Origin: Rhizobium freirei PRF 81
GTDB lineage: Bacteria > Pseudomonadota > Alphaproteobacteria > Rhizobiales > Rhizobiaceae
Direction: 5' to 3'
Assembly: GCF_000359745.1 (NCBI RefSeq)
Contig: NZ_AQHN01000013.1
Location: forward strand, 150,961-214,960
Length of the DNA: 64,000 nucleotides
Of the stretch, positions 27,911 to 37,302 are shown one piece after another; positions within the stretch are counted from its first letter, which is position 1; each line of letters begins with the position of its first letter. The translations under genes were made by a program, and so were the position numbers. Below the pieces are notes generated by a model that was not told where the DNA came from, did not search any database, and worked only from the letters and a program-made list of their open reading frames with translations.

Positions 27911-28263
27911 TTGCTTGATCTCATTCAGTTGCATGCCCTTCGTGCCAGGCTTGCGGACGCGGACCCACGTCGGTTGCGGCAGGCCCGGCTAAATCGCGCT
28001 TGATCAGCTGATAGAAGCCGCCGGGCTCCGCGTGGTATCCAAAGGCCGCTTCCTGCCACGCCGATCCGCGCCGGCATTTATAAGATTTTTATATCTCCCG
28101 CTCTCCCGCCGTCTCGAACCTTAATGCCGTTCGGCAGCATATTGCGTGCCGAAGATGCACGTGAGGTGCGCTTCATCTCGGCAGAATGAAAAGAGGCGCT
28201 TTCACCGAGAGCGCTACCTCGTCGTTTCTGCAGTCAACAATAACAAGCAAGGAATCGCGATCG
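27911..28263. other. Regulatory region upstream of the kdp operon
   Basis: 353 nt without a gene. The first 160 nt are GC-rich and featureless; then comes an AT-rich block (28077-28094) that resembles a KdpE site, and a leader of about 170 nt to the first small kdp ORF. Confidence 0.5.
28077..28094 (+). promoter_or_regulatory. Candidate KdpE operator
   Basis: TTTATAAGATTTTTATAT stands out from GC-rich surroundings and resembles the T-rich KdpE-binding sequence of the E. coli kdp promoter (TTTATACTTTTTTTACA). It lies about 170 nt before the first kdp-linked ORF. kdpDE is encoded in the same locus. Confidence 0.4.
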
Positions 28264-28347
28264 ATGATGGACATCATTCTTGTCGGGATCGGCGTTTTAT
28301 TCTTCCTCCTCTGCGTCGCTTATACCAAGGCCTGCGACAGCCTCTAG
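28264..28347 (+). CDS. Kdp-linked membrane microprotein (27 aa)
   Basis: 27 aa made almost entirely of one hydrophobic helix (ILVGIGVLFFLLCVAYTKAC) with an acidic-leucine end. AAGGAA precedes the double ATG (28264 or 28267). It lies 14 nt before kdpF on the same strand. It is not KdpF, which is next, but has the same architecture, so it may be a second small subunit or stabiliser of the Kdp complex. Function is inferred from position only. Confidence 0.65.
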   Translation: MMDIILVGIGVLFFLLCVAYTKACDSL

Positions 28348-28361
28348 TCGGAGAGACGGCA

Positions 28362-28451
28362 ATGCTTCTCGATTACATTCTCGGTGGCGGCGTGACGCTC
28401 TTTCTCACCGCTTACCTGATCTATGCTCTCATTCGCCCCGAGCGCTTCTAA
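28362..28451 (+). CDS. kdpF: K+-transporting ATPase small subunit KdpF
   Basis: 29 aa single-helix protein with the family ending IYALIRPERF. It stabilises the KdpABC complex in the membrane. It lies 27 nt before kdpA and 14 nt after another microprotein gene. Confidence 0.9.
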   Translation: MLLDYILGGGVTLFLTAYLIYALIRPERF

Positions 28452-28478
28452 CGGCGCTGGATAGGGAAAGTTACTTCC

Positions 28479-30182
28479 ATGACCCTCAACGGATGGCTTC
28501 AGATCCTCCTTTACATTGGGATCCTTCTCCTGCTCGTCAAACCGCTCGGCGGTTACATGACGCGTGTCTTTACCGGCGAGCGCACACTCCTCTCCTTTAT
28601 CTTCCGTCCCTTGGAGCGGGGGCTTTATCGCTTGGCCGGCACGAACGAACGCGAAGAGCAACACTGGACGACCTATTCGATCTCCATGCTGCTGTTCAGC
28701 CTCGCCGGCTTCATCGCTCTTTACCTGCTGCAACGACTGCAAGGCAGTTTGCCGTATAACCCGGCCGGCATGACTGCGGTTGAGCCATATTTGTCGTTCA
28801 ACACGGCGACCAGCTTCATCACCAATACCAATTGGCAGAACTATGGCGGCGAAAGCACGATGTCCTACCTCGTGCAGATGGCCGGCCTGACGGTGCAGAA
28901 CTTCGTGTCTGCGGCAACCGGCATTGCCATCGCCGTCGCGCTGATCCGCGCATTCGCGCGCGCCTCGGGCAAGGCGATCGGCAATTTCTGGGTCGATATG
29001 ATCCGCGCGACGCTCTATGTCCTGCTGCCGATCTGCATCGTTCTGACGCTGGTATACGTCTATCTTGGCGTGCCGCAGACGCTCGGCGCCTATGTCAATG
29101 CGACGACGCTCGAAGGCGTGCAGCAGACGATCGCCGTTGGCCCGGTTGCCTCGCAGCTTGCCATCAAGATGCTCGGCACGAATGGCGGCGGTTTCTTCAA
29201 CGCCAACTCCGCTCATCCGTTCGAGAACCCGGACGCGCTCTCCAACTTCATCCAGATGCTGTCGATCTTCGCCATCGGTGCTGCGCTGACCAACGTCTTC
29301 GGCCGCATGGTCGGCAGCCAGCGTCAGGGCTGGGCCATCCTGGCCGCGATGGGCACGCTGTTCATCGCCGGCGTGATCGTGACCTACTGGGCCGAGGCAG
29401 CAGGCAATCCGCTGATCCATGCGCTTGGCGTCCAGGGCAGCAATATGGAAGGCAAGGAAGTTCGCTTCGGCATCGCTGCCTCCTCGCTGTTCGCCGTCAT
29501 CACGACCGCGGCATCCTGCGGCGCGGTCAACGGCATGCTCGGCAGCTTTACGGCACTTGGCGGCATGATCCCGCTCATCAACTTGCAGCTCGGCGAAGTC
29601 ATCGTCGGCGGCGTCGGCGCCGGCTTCTACGGCATCCTGATGTTCGTCATCATCGCCATCTTCGTCGCAGGCCTGATGGTCGGCCGCACGCCGGAATATC
29701 TCGGCAAGAAGATCGAGGCCAAGGAAGTGAAGATGGCGATGCTTGCCGTGCTTTGCCTGCCTTTCGGCATGCTGATCTTCACCGCCATCTCGGCCGTGCT
29801 GCCTTCTGCGGTCGCCGCTGTCGGCAATTCCGGCCCTCACGGCTTCTCGGAGATCCTCTATGCCTACAGTTCCGCAGCGGCGAATAACGGTTCGGCCTTT
29901 GCTAGTCTGTCTGCCAATACTCCATGGTACAACGCCACGCTCGGTATCGTCATGCTCATCGGCCGCTTCCTGGTCATCGTGCCGGCGCTCGCGATTGCCG
30001 GTTCGCTCATCACCAAGAAGACGGTTCCCGCCTCGGCCGGCACCTTCCCGACCGACGGTCCGCTCTTCGTCGGTCTGCTGGTCGGAACGATCCTGATCGT
30101 TGGCGGCCTGACCTTCTTCCCGGCGCTCGCGCTCGGACCGATCGTCGAGCATCTGTCGATGATCACAGGCCAGACCTTTTAA
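28479..30182 (+). CDS. kdpA: K+-transporting ATPase subunit KdpA
   Basis: 567 aa polytopic channel-like subunit of the KdpFABC P-type K+ pump. Selectivity-filter-type segments can be seen ([58 protein letters not shown]). The start follows AGGGAAAG. The N-terminus ([20 protein letters not shown]) and the full length match the family. Confidence 0.97.
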   Translation: MTLNGWLQILLYIGILLLLVKPLGGYMTRVFTGERTLLSFIFRPLERGLYRLAGTNEREEQHWTTYSISMLLFSLAGFIALYLLQRLQGSLPYNPAGMTAVEPYLSFNTATSFITNTNWQNYGGESTMSYLVQMAGLTVQNFVSAATGIAIAVALIRAFARASGKAIGNFWVDMIRATLYVLLPICIVLTLVYVYLGVPQTLGAYVNATTLEGVQQTIAVGPVASQLAIKMLGTNGGGFFNANSAHPFENPDALSNFIQMLSIFAIGAALTNVFGRMVGSQRQGWAILAAMGTLFIAGVIVTYWAEAAGNPLIHALGVQGSNMEGKEVRFGIAASSLFAVITTAASCGAVNGMLGSFTALGGMIPLINLQLGEVIVGGVGAGFYGILMFVIIAIFVAGLMVGRTPEYLGKKIEAKEVKMAMLAVLCLPFGMLIFTAISAVLPSAVAAVGNSGPHGFSEILYAYSSAAANNGSAFASLSANTPWYNATLGIVMLIGRFLVIVPALAIAGSLITKKTVPASAGTFPTDGPLFVGLLVGTILIVGGLTFFPALALGPIVEHLSMITGQTF

Positions 30183-30194
30183 GGATTGAGCGTC

Positions 30195-30356
30195 ATGAGC
30201 CAACCGCTTTTGGCCAAGCTTAGAAAGGCAATCGATCCACGCCCCTTCGACAGGGGGCGTGGCCCGGCCGGAACAACCTGTGCTTCCGACGCCATTCTGT
30301 TGGCGATGGTTGCCCTGTTTCTCGGCCTTGTCGTCTTCGGATTTTTAATCGGCTGA
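30195..30356 (+). CDS. Small membrane protein between kdpA and kdpB (53 aa)
   Basis: 53 aa. A basic, Arg/Pro-rich N-terminal half (KAIDPRPFDRGRGPAGTTC) is followed by one hydrophobic helix (about 33-52). It begins 12 nt after kdpA and ends 48 nt before kdpB, in the middle of the pump operon. It is not one of the known Kdp subunits. The position suggests a role in pump assembly or regulation; no family recognised. Confidence 0.65.
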   Translation: MSQPLLAKLRKAIDPRPFDRGRGPAGTTCASDAILLAMVALFLGLVVFGFLIG

Positions 30357-30404
30357 TCGGCGACGTTCCGATCTGACGTTTTCCCCTTCACGCTGGAGCC
30401 TCTT

Positions 30405-32492
30405 ATGAGCCAGTTAAAATCAGCGAGTATTCTGGATTCTCGCATCCTCGTTCCGGCGATCGGCGCAGCTTTCAAGAAGCTGAACCCGCGCACGCTCGCC
30501 AAGAACCCCGTCATGTTCGTGGTCGCCGTCGTTTCGATGCTGACGACCATCCTCTTCCTGCGCGACCTCATCACCGGCGGCGGCAATCTCGGCTTCTCGC
30601 TGCAGATCAATATCTGGCTGTGGTTCACGGTATTGTTCGCCAATTTCGCCGAGGCCGTCGCGGAAGGCCGCGGCAAGGCGCAAGCGGATTCGCTACGCAA
30701 GTCGCGCACCGAAACCCAGGCGAAGCTTTTGGTCGGCAACAGCCGCACCGACTACAAGATGGTGCCTGGCACCAGCCTCAAGGTCGGCGACGTCGTTCTC
30801 GTCGAAGCCGGCGACATCATCCCCTCGGATGGCGAAGTCATCGAAGGCGTCGCTTCCGTCAATGAAGCCGCGATCACCGGTGAGTCCGCGCCTGTCATCC
30901 GTGAATCGGGCGGCGACCGTTCGGCCGTAACCGGCGGTACACAGGTTCTATCGGACGAGATCCGCGTGCGTATCACCGCCGCCGCCGGCTCGACCTTCAT
31001 CGACCGCATGATCGCATTGGTGGAAGGCGCCGAACGGCAGAAGACGCCGAACGAAATCGCGCTCAACATCCTCCTTGCCGGCATGACGCTGATCTTCGTG
31101 CTGGCAACCGTCACGATCCCGAGCTTTGCCGCTTATGCCGGCGGTTCGATCCAGACGGTCGTGCTCGTTGCATTGTTCGTGACCCTGATCCCGACCACCA
31201 TCGGCGCTCTGCTGTCGGCCATCGGCATCGCCGGCATGGACCGTCTGGTGCGCTTCAACGTGCTCGCCATGTCGGGCCGTGCGGTCGAGGCCGCCGGCGA
31301 CGTCGATACCCTCCTGCTCGACAAGACCGGCACGATCACCCTCGGCAATCGCCAGGCAACCGCCTTCCGCCCGGTTCGTGGTGTCAGCGAGCAGGATCTG
31401 GCCGATGCGGCCCAGCTTGCTTCGCTCGCCGACGAAACGCCGGAGGGGCGCTCCATTGTCGTTCTCGCCAAGGAGAAATATGCGATCCGCGGCCGCGACA
31501 TGACGAGCCTGAAGGCAACCTTCGTGCCCTTCACCGCCCAGACGCGCATGAGCGGCGTCGATCTGGAGGGATCGTCGATCCGCAAGGGTGCCGTTGACGC
31601 CGTGCTTGCCTATGTGGATGGTGCTGCCAATGGCGGAACCGACGGTACGGTGGTGATCTCGAGAACCTCGAGCGAGACGCTTCGCGAGCTGCAGGCGATT
31701 GCCGACGAGGTCGCCAAGGCTGGCGGCACGCCGCTTGCCGTCGCCCGTGACGGTCGCCTTCTCGGCGTCATCCATCTCAAGGACATCATCAAGGGCGGCA
31801 TCCGCGAGCGCTTTGCGGAACTGCGCCGCATGGGCATTCGCACAGTAATGATCACGGGCGACAATCCGCTGACGGCCGCAGCCATCGCCGCGGAAGCCGG
31901 CGTGGACGACTTCCTCGCCCAGGCGACGCCGGAAATGAAACTGGCGCTGATGCGCGAAGAACAGGCCAAGGGCAAGCTCGTCGCCATGTGCGGCGACGGC
32001 ACCAACGACGCCCCGGCTCTCGCCCAGGCCGATGTCGGCGTTGCCATGAACACCGGCACCGTGGCTGCCCGCGAGGCAGGCAACATGGTCGATCTCGACA
32101 GCGACCCGACGAAGCTCATCGAGATCGTGGAGATCGGCAAGCAGCTGCTGATGACCCGCGGCGCGCTGACCACCTTTTCCATCGCCAACGACATCGCGAA
32201 GTATTTCGCCATCATTCCAGCGATGTTCATTGCCTTTTACCCGCAGCTGAAGATGCTGAACGTCATGGGTCTGGCGACGCCACAGAGCGCCATTCTCTCG
32301 GCCATCATCTTTAATGCGTTGATCATCGTTGCACTGATCCCGCTATCGCTGAAGGGCGTTCGCTATCGTCCGATCGGCGCCGGCGCGCTGCTCAGCCGCA
32401 ATCTGCTGATCTACGGCCTCGGCGGCATTATCGTACCCTTCATCGGCATCAAGGCCATCGACATGGCGATTACCGCCATCGGCCTCGCCTAA
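30405..32492 (+). CDS. kdpB: K+-transporting ATPase ATP-binding subunit KdpB
   Basis: 695 aa P-type ATPase. The phosphorylated Asp is in DKTGTITLG (about residue 306), the actuator loop is [12 protein letters not shown], and [13 protein letters not shown] and [20 protein letters not shown] form the nucleotide and hinge motifs. It energises K+ uptake through KdpA. GGAG precedes the ATG, and kdpC follows 12 nt later. Confidence 0.98.
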   Translation: MSQLKSASILDSRILVPAIGAAFKKLNPRTLAKNPVMFVVAVVSMLTTILFLRDLITGGGNLGFSLQINIWLWFTVLFANFAEAVAEGRGKAQADSLRKSRTETQAKLLVGNSRTDYKMVPGTSLKVGDVVLVEAGDIIPSDGEVIEGVASVNEAAITGESAPVIRESGGDRSAVTGGTQVLSDEIRVRITAAAGSTFIDRMIALVEGAERQKTPNEIALNILLAGMTLIFVLATVTIPSFAAYAGGSIQTVVLVALFVTLIPTTIGALLSAIGIAGMDRLVRFNVLAMSGRAVEAAGDVDTLLLDKTGTITLGNRQATAFRPVRGVSEQDLADAAQLASLADETPEGRSIVVLAKEKYAIRGRDMTSLKATFVPFTAQTRMSGVDLEGSSIRKGAVDAVLAYVDGAANGGTDGTVVISRTSSETLRELQAIADEVAKAGGTPLAVARDGRLLGVIHLKDIIKGGIRERFAELRRMGIRTVMITGDNPLTAAAIAAEAGVDDFLAQATPEMKLALMREEQAKGKLVAMCGDGTNDAPALAQADVGVAMNTGTVAAREAGNMVDLDSDPTKLIEIVEIGKQLLMTRGALTTFSIANDIAKYFAIIPAMFIAFYPQLKMLNVMGLATPQSAILSAIIFNALIIVALIPLSLKGVRYRPIGAGALLSRNLLIYGLGGIIVPFIGIKAIDMAITAIGLA

Positions 32493-32504
32493 GGAGTTTT
32501 CACC

Positions 32505-33110
32505 ATGCTCAAGCAAATCAGACCTGCTATCGTCATGATCGTCGCCACGACTGTATTGACCGGCCTTGCCTATCCGCTCGCCATGACGGGCGTCGCTCAG
32601 GCGCTCTTTCCCCATCAGGCGAACGGTAGCCTGGTGGAGAAGGACGGCAAGGTGATCGGCTCCAGCCTCATCGGCCAGAATTTCACCAGCGACCGGTATT
32701 TCCATGGCCGCCCGTCGGCCACGACAGCCGCAGACCCGAATGACCCGACCAAATCGGTTAGTGCACCTTACAATGCGGCCAATTCCGGCGGCTCCAACCT
32801 AGGCCCGACCAATTCGAGCCTGATCACTCGCGTCAAGGGCGATGCTGCGACATTGCAGACGCAGAACCCGAACATGCCGGTTCCGATGGATCTGGTGACC
32901 ACCTCGGGCAGCGGTCTCGACCCTCAGATTTCGCCGGACGCCGCCTATTTCCAGATCCCGCGCGTCGCCAAGGCGCGCAATATGGATGAGGCCAAGCTCA
33001 AGTCGATCGTCGACGCCTCCGTCGAATCCAGAGAACTTGGTGTCCTCGGGGAGCCCGTCGTCAATGTACTGGCATTGAACCAGGCACTTGATGCTTCTAT
33101 GAAACAGTAA
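32505..33110 (+). CDS. kdpC: K+-transporting ATPase subunit KdpC
   Basis: 201 aa with one N-terminal membrane helix ([20 protein letters not shown]) and a soluble domain including [17 protein letters not shown] and [20 protein letters not shown], which are KdpC hallmarks. TAAGGAG precedes the ATG. It completes KdpFABC. Confidence 0.97.
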   Translation: MLKQIRPAIVMIVATTVLTGLAYPLAMTGVAQALFPHQANGSLVEKDGKVIGSSLIGQNFTSDRYFHGRPSATTAADPNDPTKSVSAPYNAANSGGSNLGPTNSSLITRVKGDAATLQTQNPNMPVPMDLVTTSGSGLDPQISPDAAYFQIPRVAKARNMDEAKLKSIVDASVESRELGVLGEPVVNVLALNQALDASMKQ

Positions 33111-33169
33111 GTCGAGCAGGTTGAGACGGTTTGCGCCGTCTCAACCTCGTCAGGAAAGACAAGCTACCG

Positions 33170-35881
33170 ATGGCAGATGACAGCCGCGATATGATGAGCA
33201 GGCCTTCGCCCGATGCGCTTCTGGAAAAAGCGAAGGCCGAGGCACGCGGAAGGCTGAAAATCTTTCTGGGCGCAGCGCCCGGCGTCGGCAAGACCTATGA
33301 GATGCTGATCTCCGGCAAGGCGAAAGTCGCCGACGGTGTGGATGTGGTCGTCGGCGTGGTCGAAACCCACGGCCGGCGCGAGACGCAGGCCTTGCTCGAC
33401 GGCTTCGAAATCATTCCGCGCGTTGCGGTCGACTACAAGGGCCGGACTCTCGAGGAGATGGATCTCGATGCCATTCTGAAACGTCGCCCCGGGCTGGTGC
33501 TGGTGGATGAGCTGGCGCACACGAATGCCCATGGCAGCCGTCATCCGAAGCGTTACCTCGATGTCAAGGAGCTTCTGGAGCGCGGCATCGATGTCTATAC
33601 GACGCTGAATATCCAGCACGTCGAGAGCCTGAACGACGTGGTCTCGCAGATCACGCGCATCCGAGTCAGGGAGACGGTGCCGGATTCGATCATCGATCTA
33701 GCTGACGACGTCGAGATCATCGATCTGACCCCGGACGACCTGATCAAGCGTCTGCACGATGGCAAGGTCTATGTGTCGAAAACGGCCGAACGGGCGCTGA
33801 CCAACTATTTCACGCCAGGCAATCTGACGGCGCTGCGCGAGCTGGCGCTGAGGCGCACGGCGCAGCGCGTCGACGACCAGCTTCTGACCCATATGCAGGC
33901 CCATGCGATCTCTGGGCCCTGGGCTGCGGGCGAACGTGTGCTTGTGTCCATCGATCATCATCCGCGCTCGGCCGCGCTGGTGCGTTATGCCGCGCGCATG
34001 GCGTCGCGTCTGCGCGCGCCTTGGGCTGCCGTCTACGTCGAAACCAACCGGTCGATCAGCCTGACGGAGGCGCAGCGCGATACGATTGCCGCGACGCTCA
34101 GGCTTGCCGAGCAGCTCGGTGGCGAGGCCATCACCCTTCCTGGCCGTGAGGTGGCGGAGGAGCTGCTTCGTCATTCGGCCAGCAACAATGTGACCCACAT
34201 CGTCATCGGGTCGCCAAAAATCGGGTCCTGGCGAGACTGGTCTCGCCGTTCGGTTTCCTACGATCTCATCCGCAAGGCCGGCGATATCAGCGTCCATGTC
34301 ATTTCCGGCAGCGATGCGGATGGAGAGCCTGCAAGGCGCGGCGTCAAAGTGGCGCCTTCGCCGCCTCCCTTCCAGTTGCGCGGCTATGTTCTGGCAACGC
34401 TCTATGTCGCCATTGCGCTCGGGTTCTGCGTCATCCTCGATCAGGTGCTGGATGTGCGCAATCTTGCGCTTGTCTTCCTGATGGCGGTCCTCGCCAGCGC
34501 GGTGACGCAGGGCCTGCGCCCGGCACTCTATTCCTGCATTCTCGGCGCGCTCGCCTTCAATTTCTTCTTCCTGCCGCCCCGCTATACGCTGACGATCAGC
34601 GATCCCGAGAGCGTGCTCGCCTTCTTCTTCTTCCTCGGCGTTGCGATTATCGCCAGCAATCTGACGGCAACGGTGCAGCGGCAAGCCGCCGCCGCGCGAC
34701 AACGGGCGCGAACGACCGAGGACCTTTACCTGTTTTCGAAGAAGCTCGCCGGCACCGGTACGCTCGACGATGTGCTGTGGGCAACGGCCTTTCAACTTGC
34801 TTCGATGCTCAAATTACGGGTTGTCCTGCTTCTGCCAGAGTACGGCACGATCGCCGTCAAGGCTGGCTATCCGCCTGATGACACGCTCGACGACGCCGAT
34901 ATCGCGGCGGCGCGCTGGGCGTGGGAGCACAATCACGCCGCCGGACGCGGCGCCGATACCTTGCCGGGCGCCAAGCGTCTCTATGTTCCGCTGCGCACGG
35001 GCCGCACGGCCGTCGGCGTCATCGGTCTCGACAATGATCGCCGCGATGGGCCGCTCCTGACGCCGGAGCAACAGCGGCTGCTCGATGCTCTCGCCGATCA
35101 GGCGGCGCTTGCCATCGAGCGTGTGCAGCTCGTGGCCGATGTCGACCGTGCCAAGCTGGCCGTTGAGGCGGATCGGCTGCGCTCGGCGCTGCTGACTTCG
35201 ATTTCGCATGATCTGAAGACGCCGCTTGCCGCGATCATGGGGGCCGCGGGAACCTTGCGCGATTATCTGGAAACGCTGCCGCATGAGGATCGCGTCGATC
35301 TTCTGTCGACCGTTATCGACGAATCCGAACGGCTCAACCGCTTCATCGTCAACCTGCTCGACATGACCAAGATCGAATCCGGTGCGATGGAGCCCAATTA
35401 TGCTCTGCACTATGCCGGCGATATCGTCGGCAGCGCGCTGCGGCGCGCTGAGAAGATCCTGAGCCGCCATCGCGTCGAGGTTCAGATACCCGCCGACCTG
35501 CCGATGGTGAAGGTCGATCCGGTGCTGTTCGAGCAGGTCCTTTTCAACCTGCTCGACAACGCTGCCAAATATGCCCCGGATGGTTCGGCCATTCGTCTCG
35601 AGGCATGGGCCGATATCGACAATATCGTCTTCCGGGTCATGGACGAGGGGCTCGGTATCCCGCCCGCCGATCTCGAGCGTGTCTTCGACACGTTCTACCG
35701 CGTGCGCAAGGGTGATCAGGTGAGGGCGGGCACCGGCCTTGGCCTGTCCATCTGCCGCGGCTTTGTCGAGGCCATGGGCGGCATCATCGCCGCCGGCAAT
35801 CGAACGGATCGCCAAGGGGCGGTTTTCACCATCCGCATGCCAAGACCAACGGATGTCCCGAAGCTGGATGAATTGAAATGA
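33170..35881 (+). CDS. kdpD: Osmosensitive K+ channel sensor histidine kinase KdpD
   Basis: 903 aa. Order: the KdpD-type N-terminal ATP-binding domain with GAAPGVGKT (34-42) and LVLVDELAHTN, a universal-stress-like domain, four clustered helices (DUF4118; LYVAIALGFCVILDQVLD and on), a GAF-like segment, then HisKA with SISHDLKTPLAAI (His about 680) and HATPase motifs NLLDNAAKYAP, DEGLGIP and GTGLGLSIC. ATG 33170 is used; a TTG at 33131 is in frame. It overlaps kdpE by 4 nt. It senses K+ limitation and phosphorylates KdpE. Confidence 0.96.
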   Translation: MADDSRDMMSRPSPDALLEKAKAEARGRLKIFLGAAPGVGKTYEMLISGKAKVADGVDVVVGVVETHGRRETQALLDGFEIIPRVAVDYKGRTLEEMDLDAILKRRPGLVLVDELAHTNAHGSRHPKRYLDVKELLERGIDVYTTLNIQHVESLNDVVSQITRIRVRETVPDSIIDLADDVEIIDLTPDDLIKRLHDGKVYVSKTAERALTNYFTPGNLTALRELALRRTAQRVDDQLLTHMQAHAISGPWAAGERVLVSIDHHPRSAALVRYAARMASRLRAPWAAVYVETNRSISLTEAQRDTIAATLRLAEQLGGEAITLPGREVAEELLRHSASNNVTHIVIGSPKIGSWRDWSRRSVSYDLIRKAGDISVHVISGSDADGEPARRGVKVAPSPPPFQLRGYVLATLYVAIALGFCVILDQVLDVRNLALVFLMAVLASAVTQGLRPALYSCILGALAFNFFFLPPRYTLTISDPESVLAFFFFLGVAIIASNLTATVQRQAAAARQRARTTEDLYLFSKKLAGTGTLDDVLWATAFQLASMLKLRVVLLLPEYGTIAVKAGYPPDDTLDDADIAAARWAWEHNHAAGRGADTLPGAKRLYVPLRTGRTAVGVIGLDNDRRDGPLLTPEQQRLLDALADQAALAIERVQLVADVDRAKLAVEADRLRSALLTSISHDLKTPLAAIMGAAGTLRDYLETLPHEDRVDLLSTVIDESERLNRFIVNLLDMTKIESGAMEPNYALHYAGDIVGSALRRAEKILSRHRVEVQIPADLPMVKVDPVLFEQVLFNLLDNAAKYAPDGSAIRLEAWADIDNIVFRVMDEGLGIPPADLERVFDTFYRVRKGDQVRAGTGLGLSICRGFVEAMGGIIAAGNRTDRQGAVFTIRMPRPTDVPKLDELK

Positions 35882-36570
35882 ACACGACTGCCGTCAAGAT
35901 TCTCGTCGTCGACGACGAACCGCCGATCCGCAAACTGCTGCGCGTCGGCCTCGGTGCCCAGGGCTATGTTGTCAACGAGGCCCAGAATGCCGCTGCCGCC
36001 CAGGCCTCGGTCGATGAGGATCGGCCAGATTTGGTCGTGCTCGATCTCGGGCTACCCGACAAATCCGGCCAGGACCTGCTCATGGAATGGCGCGAGGACG
36101 GCATACAGATCCCCGTCGTCATTCTGTCGAGCCGCACCGACGAGGCCGGTATCGTCAAAGCACTGGAAAGCGGTGCGGACGACTACATCACCAAGCCTTT
36201 TGGCGTCAACGAGCTTGCGGCGCGCATTCGCGTCGCCTTGCGCCACCGGCTGCAGCAGCAGGGCGAAAAGGCGATCTTCCAGACCGGCGGCCTTTCGATT
36301 GATTTGGTCAAGCGCATCGTCAAGGTCGACGGCAACGAGATCAAGCTGTCGCCGAAGGAGTACGATATTTTGCGCGTGCTGGCCCAGCACGCCGGCAAGG
36401 TGCTGACCCATCAGTTTTTGCTGAAACAGATCTGGGGACCTGCGGCGGATGTGCAGTATCTGCGTGTCTACGTTCGCCAGCTCAGACAGAAGATCGAGCA
36501 GATTCCCGATCAGCCCCATTACATCACCACCGAAACCGGAGTCGGCTATCGCCTTCGCGAGCCGGAGTGA
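35878..36570 (+). CDS. kdpE: KDP operon response regulator KdpE
   Basis: 230 aa OmpR-family regulator. Receiver domain with acidic pair Asp12-Asp13, phospho-acceptor Asp56 (LVVLDLGLP) and the conserved Lys in TKPFGVNEL; winged-helix C-terminus (LSPKEYDILRVLAQHAGKVL, YLRVYVRQLRQKIE). Translation is coupled to kdpD by ATGA. It is the expected activator of the kdp promoter. Confidence 0.97.
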   Translation: MNTTAVKILVVDDEPPIRKLLRVGLGAQGYVVNEAQNAAAAQASVDEDRPDLVVLDLGLPDKSGQDLLMEWREDGIQIPVVILSSRTDEAGIVKALESGADDYITKPFGVNELAARIRVALRHRLQQQGEKAIFQTGGLSIDLVKRIVKVDGNEIKLSPKEYDILRVLAQHAGKVLTHQFLLKQIWGPAADVQYLRVYVRQLRQKIEQIPDQPHYITTETGVGYRLREPE

Positions 36571-36684
36571 GATGAGGGATTCTGCGCCGCGATCAGGAAT
36601 GTTCGCTTCCTGATCGGCATCACGATGAACGTTACCTCGGCATTATAGTCAGCATTATCGATTGCCCGACCCCTAAGAGCGACC

Positions 36685-37128
36685 ATGGATCTTTCCACCA
36701 TCATCCTGCCTGAGCATGTCTTCATCGGAGTGGCCGCCCCGACAAAATGGCGGGCGCTGCAGATGCTGTCATCCAAGGCAGCCAGCTGTTTCAGCCTTGA
36801 CGGCGGGGCGGTTCTGCGGGCGCTGGAAACGCGCGAGAAGCTCGGGACGACCGGCATCGGCAATGGTGTGGCCGTTCCGCATGCCGCAATCGCGGGCATG
36901 ACGAGACCGCGTGGCCTATTAGTTCGTTTCTCCCACCCGGTGGACTTCGAGGCCATCGACGATATCCCGACCGAATGGGCCTTTGTGCTGCTTTTCGGGG
37001 AGGGTGGGCGCAGCGAGTATCTGAACGTGCTGGCAGCTATCGCGCGGCGACTGAGAACGGAGGGCGTGCTGGCAGCGATGAAGCAGGCAAAGAGCGCCGC
37101 TGAACTCTATTCGATCTTTCAGGGTTGA
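36685..37128 (+). CDS. ptsN: PTS IIA-like nitrogen regulatory protein (PtsN paralogue)
   Basis: 147 aa EIIA-Ntr domain: MDLSTIILPEHVFIGVAAPT at the N-terminus and phosphorylatable His66 in GNGVAVPHAAIAG. No membrane or DNA-binding part. It lies 114 nt after kdpE on the same strand. PtsN proteins are known to bind KdpD and tune kdp expression in E. coli and rhizobia, so adjacency to kdpDE is meaningful. Whether this is the main PtsN or a second copy cannot be told, since neither rpoN nor ptsP is nearby. Confidence 0.88.
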   Translation: MDLSTIILPEHVFIGVAAPTKWRALQMLSSKAASCFSLDGGAVLRALETREKLGTTGIGNGVAVPHAAIAGMTRPRGLLVRFSHPVDFEAIDDIPTEWAFVLLFGEGGRSEYLNVLAAIARRLRTEGVLAAMKQAKSAAELYSIFQG

Positions 37129-37220
37129 CCCGATCGCCGGATACCGGTGATTGTGACGGCGCGCGACTATCAGGAATGTGATTTCACTTTTCCGGATTCT
37201 ATGGGATGCTGTTCTCCAGA

Positions 37221-37238
37221 GTTCCTTAAAACGGGAAC
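37221..37238 (+). promoter_or_regulatory. Inverted repeat upstream of the sulfate transporter operon
   Basis: GTTCC (37221-37225), 8-nt AT-rich spacer, GGAAC (37234-37238), 65 nt before the binding-protein ATG. It may be a binding site for a dimeric regulator of sulfur uptake. No regulator gene is nearby. Confidence 0.3.
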
Positions 37239-37302
37239 GGTCTTCGTTACTTTATACGACCAAGTTGATAGGGTTTAAGGACAAACGAAGGGGGGTTCAT
37301 CC

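Noticed and set aside
28344..30203. Long open frame on the minus strand opposite kdpF-kdpA (619 codons)
   Set aside because: It is an antisense shadow of kdpA: composition is Arg/Asp/His/Gln-rich with no domain, and the plus-strand gene is unmistakable. The same applies to the long antisense frames opposite livMG, nrdE, the peptide binding protein, kdpD and the GH20 gene.
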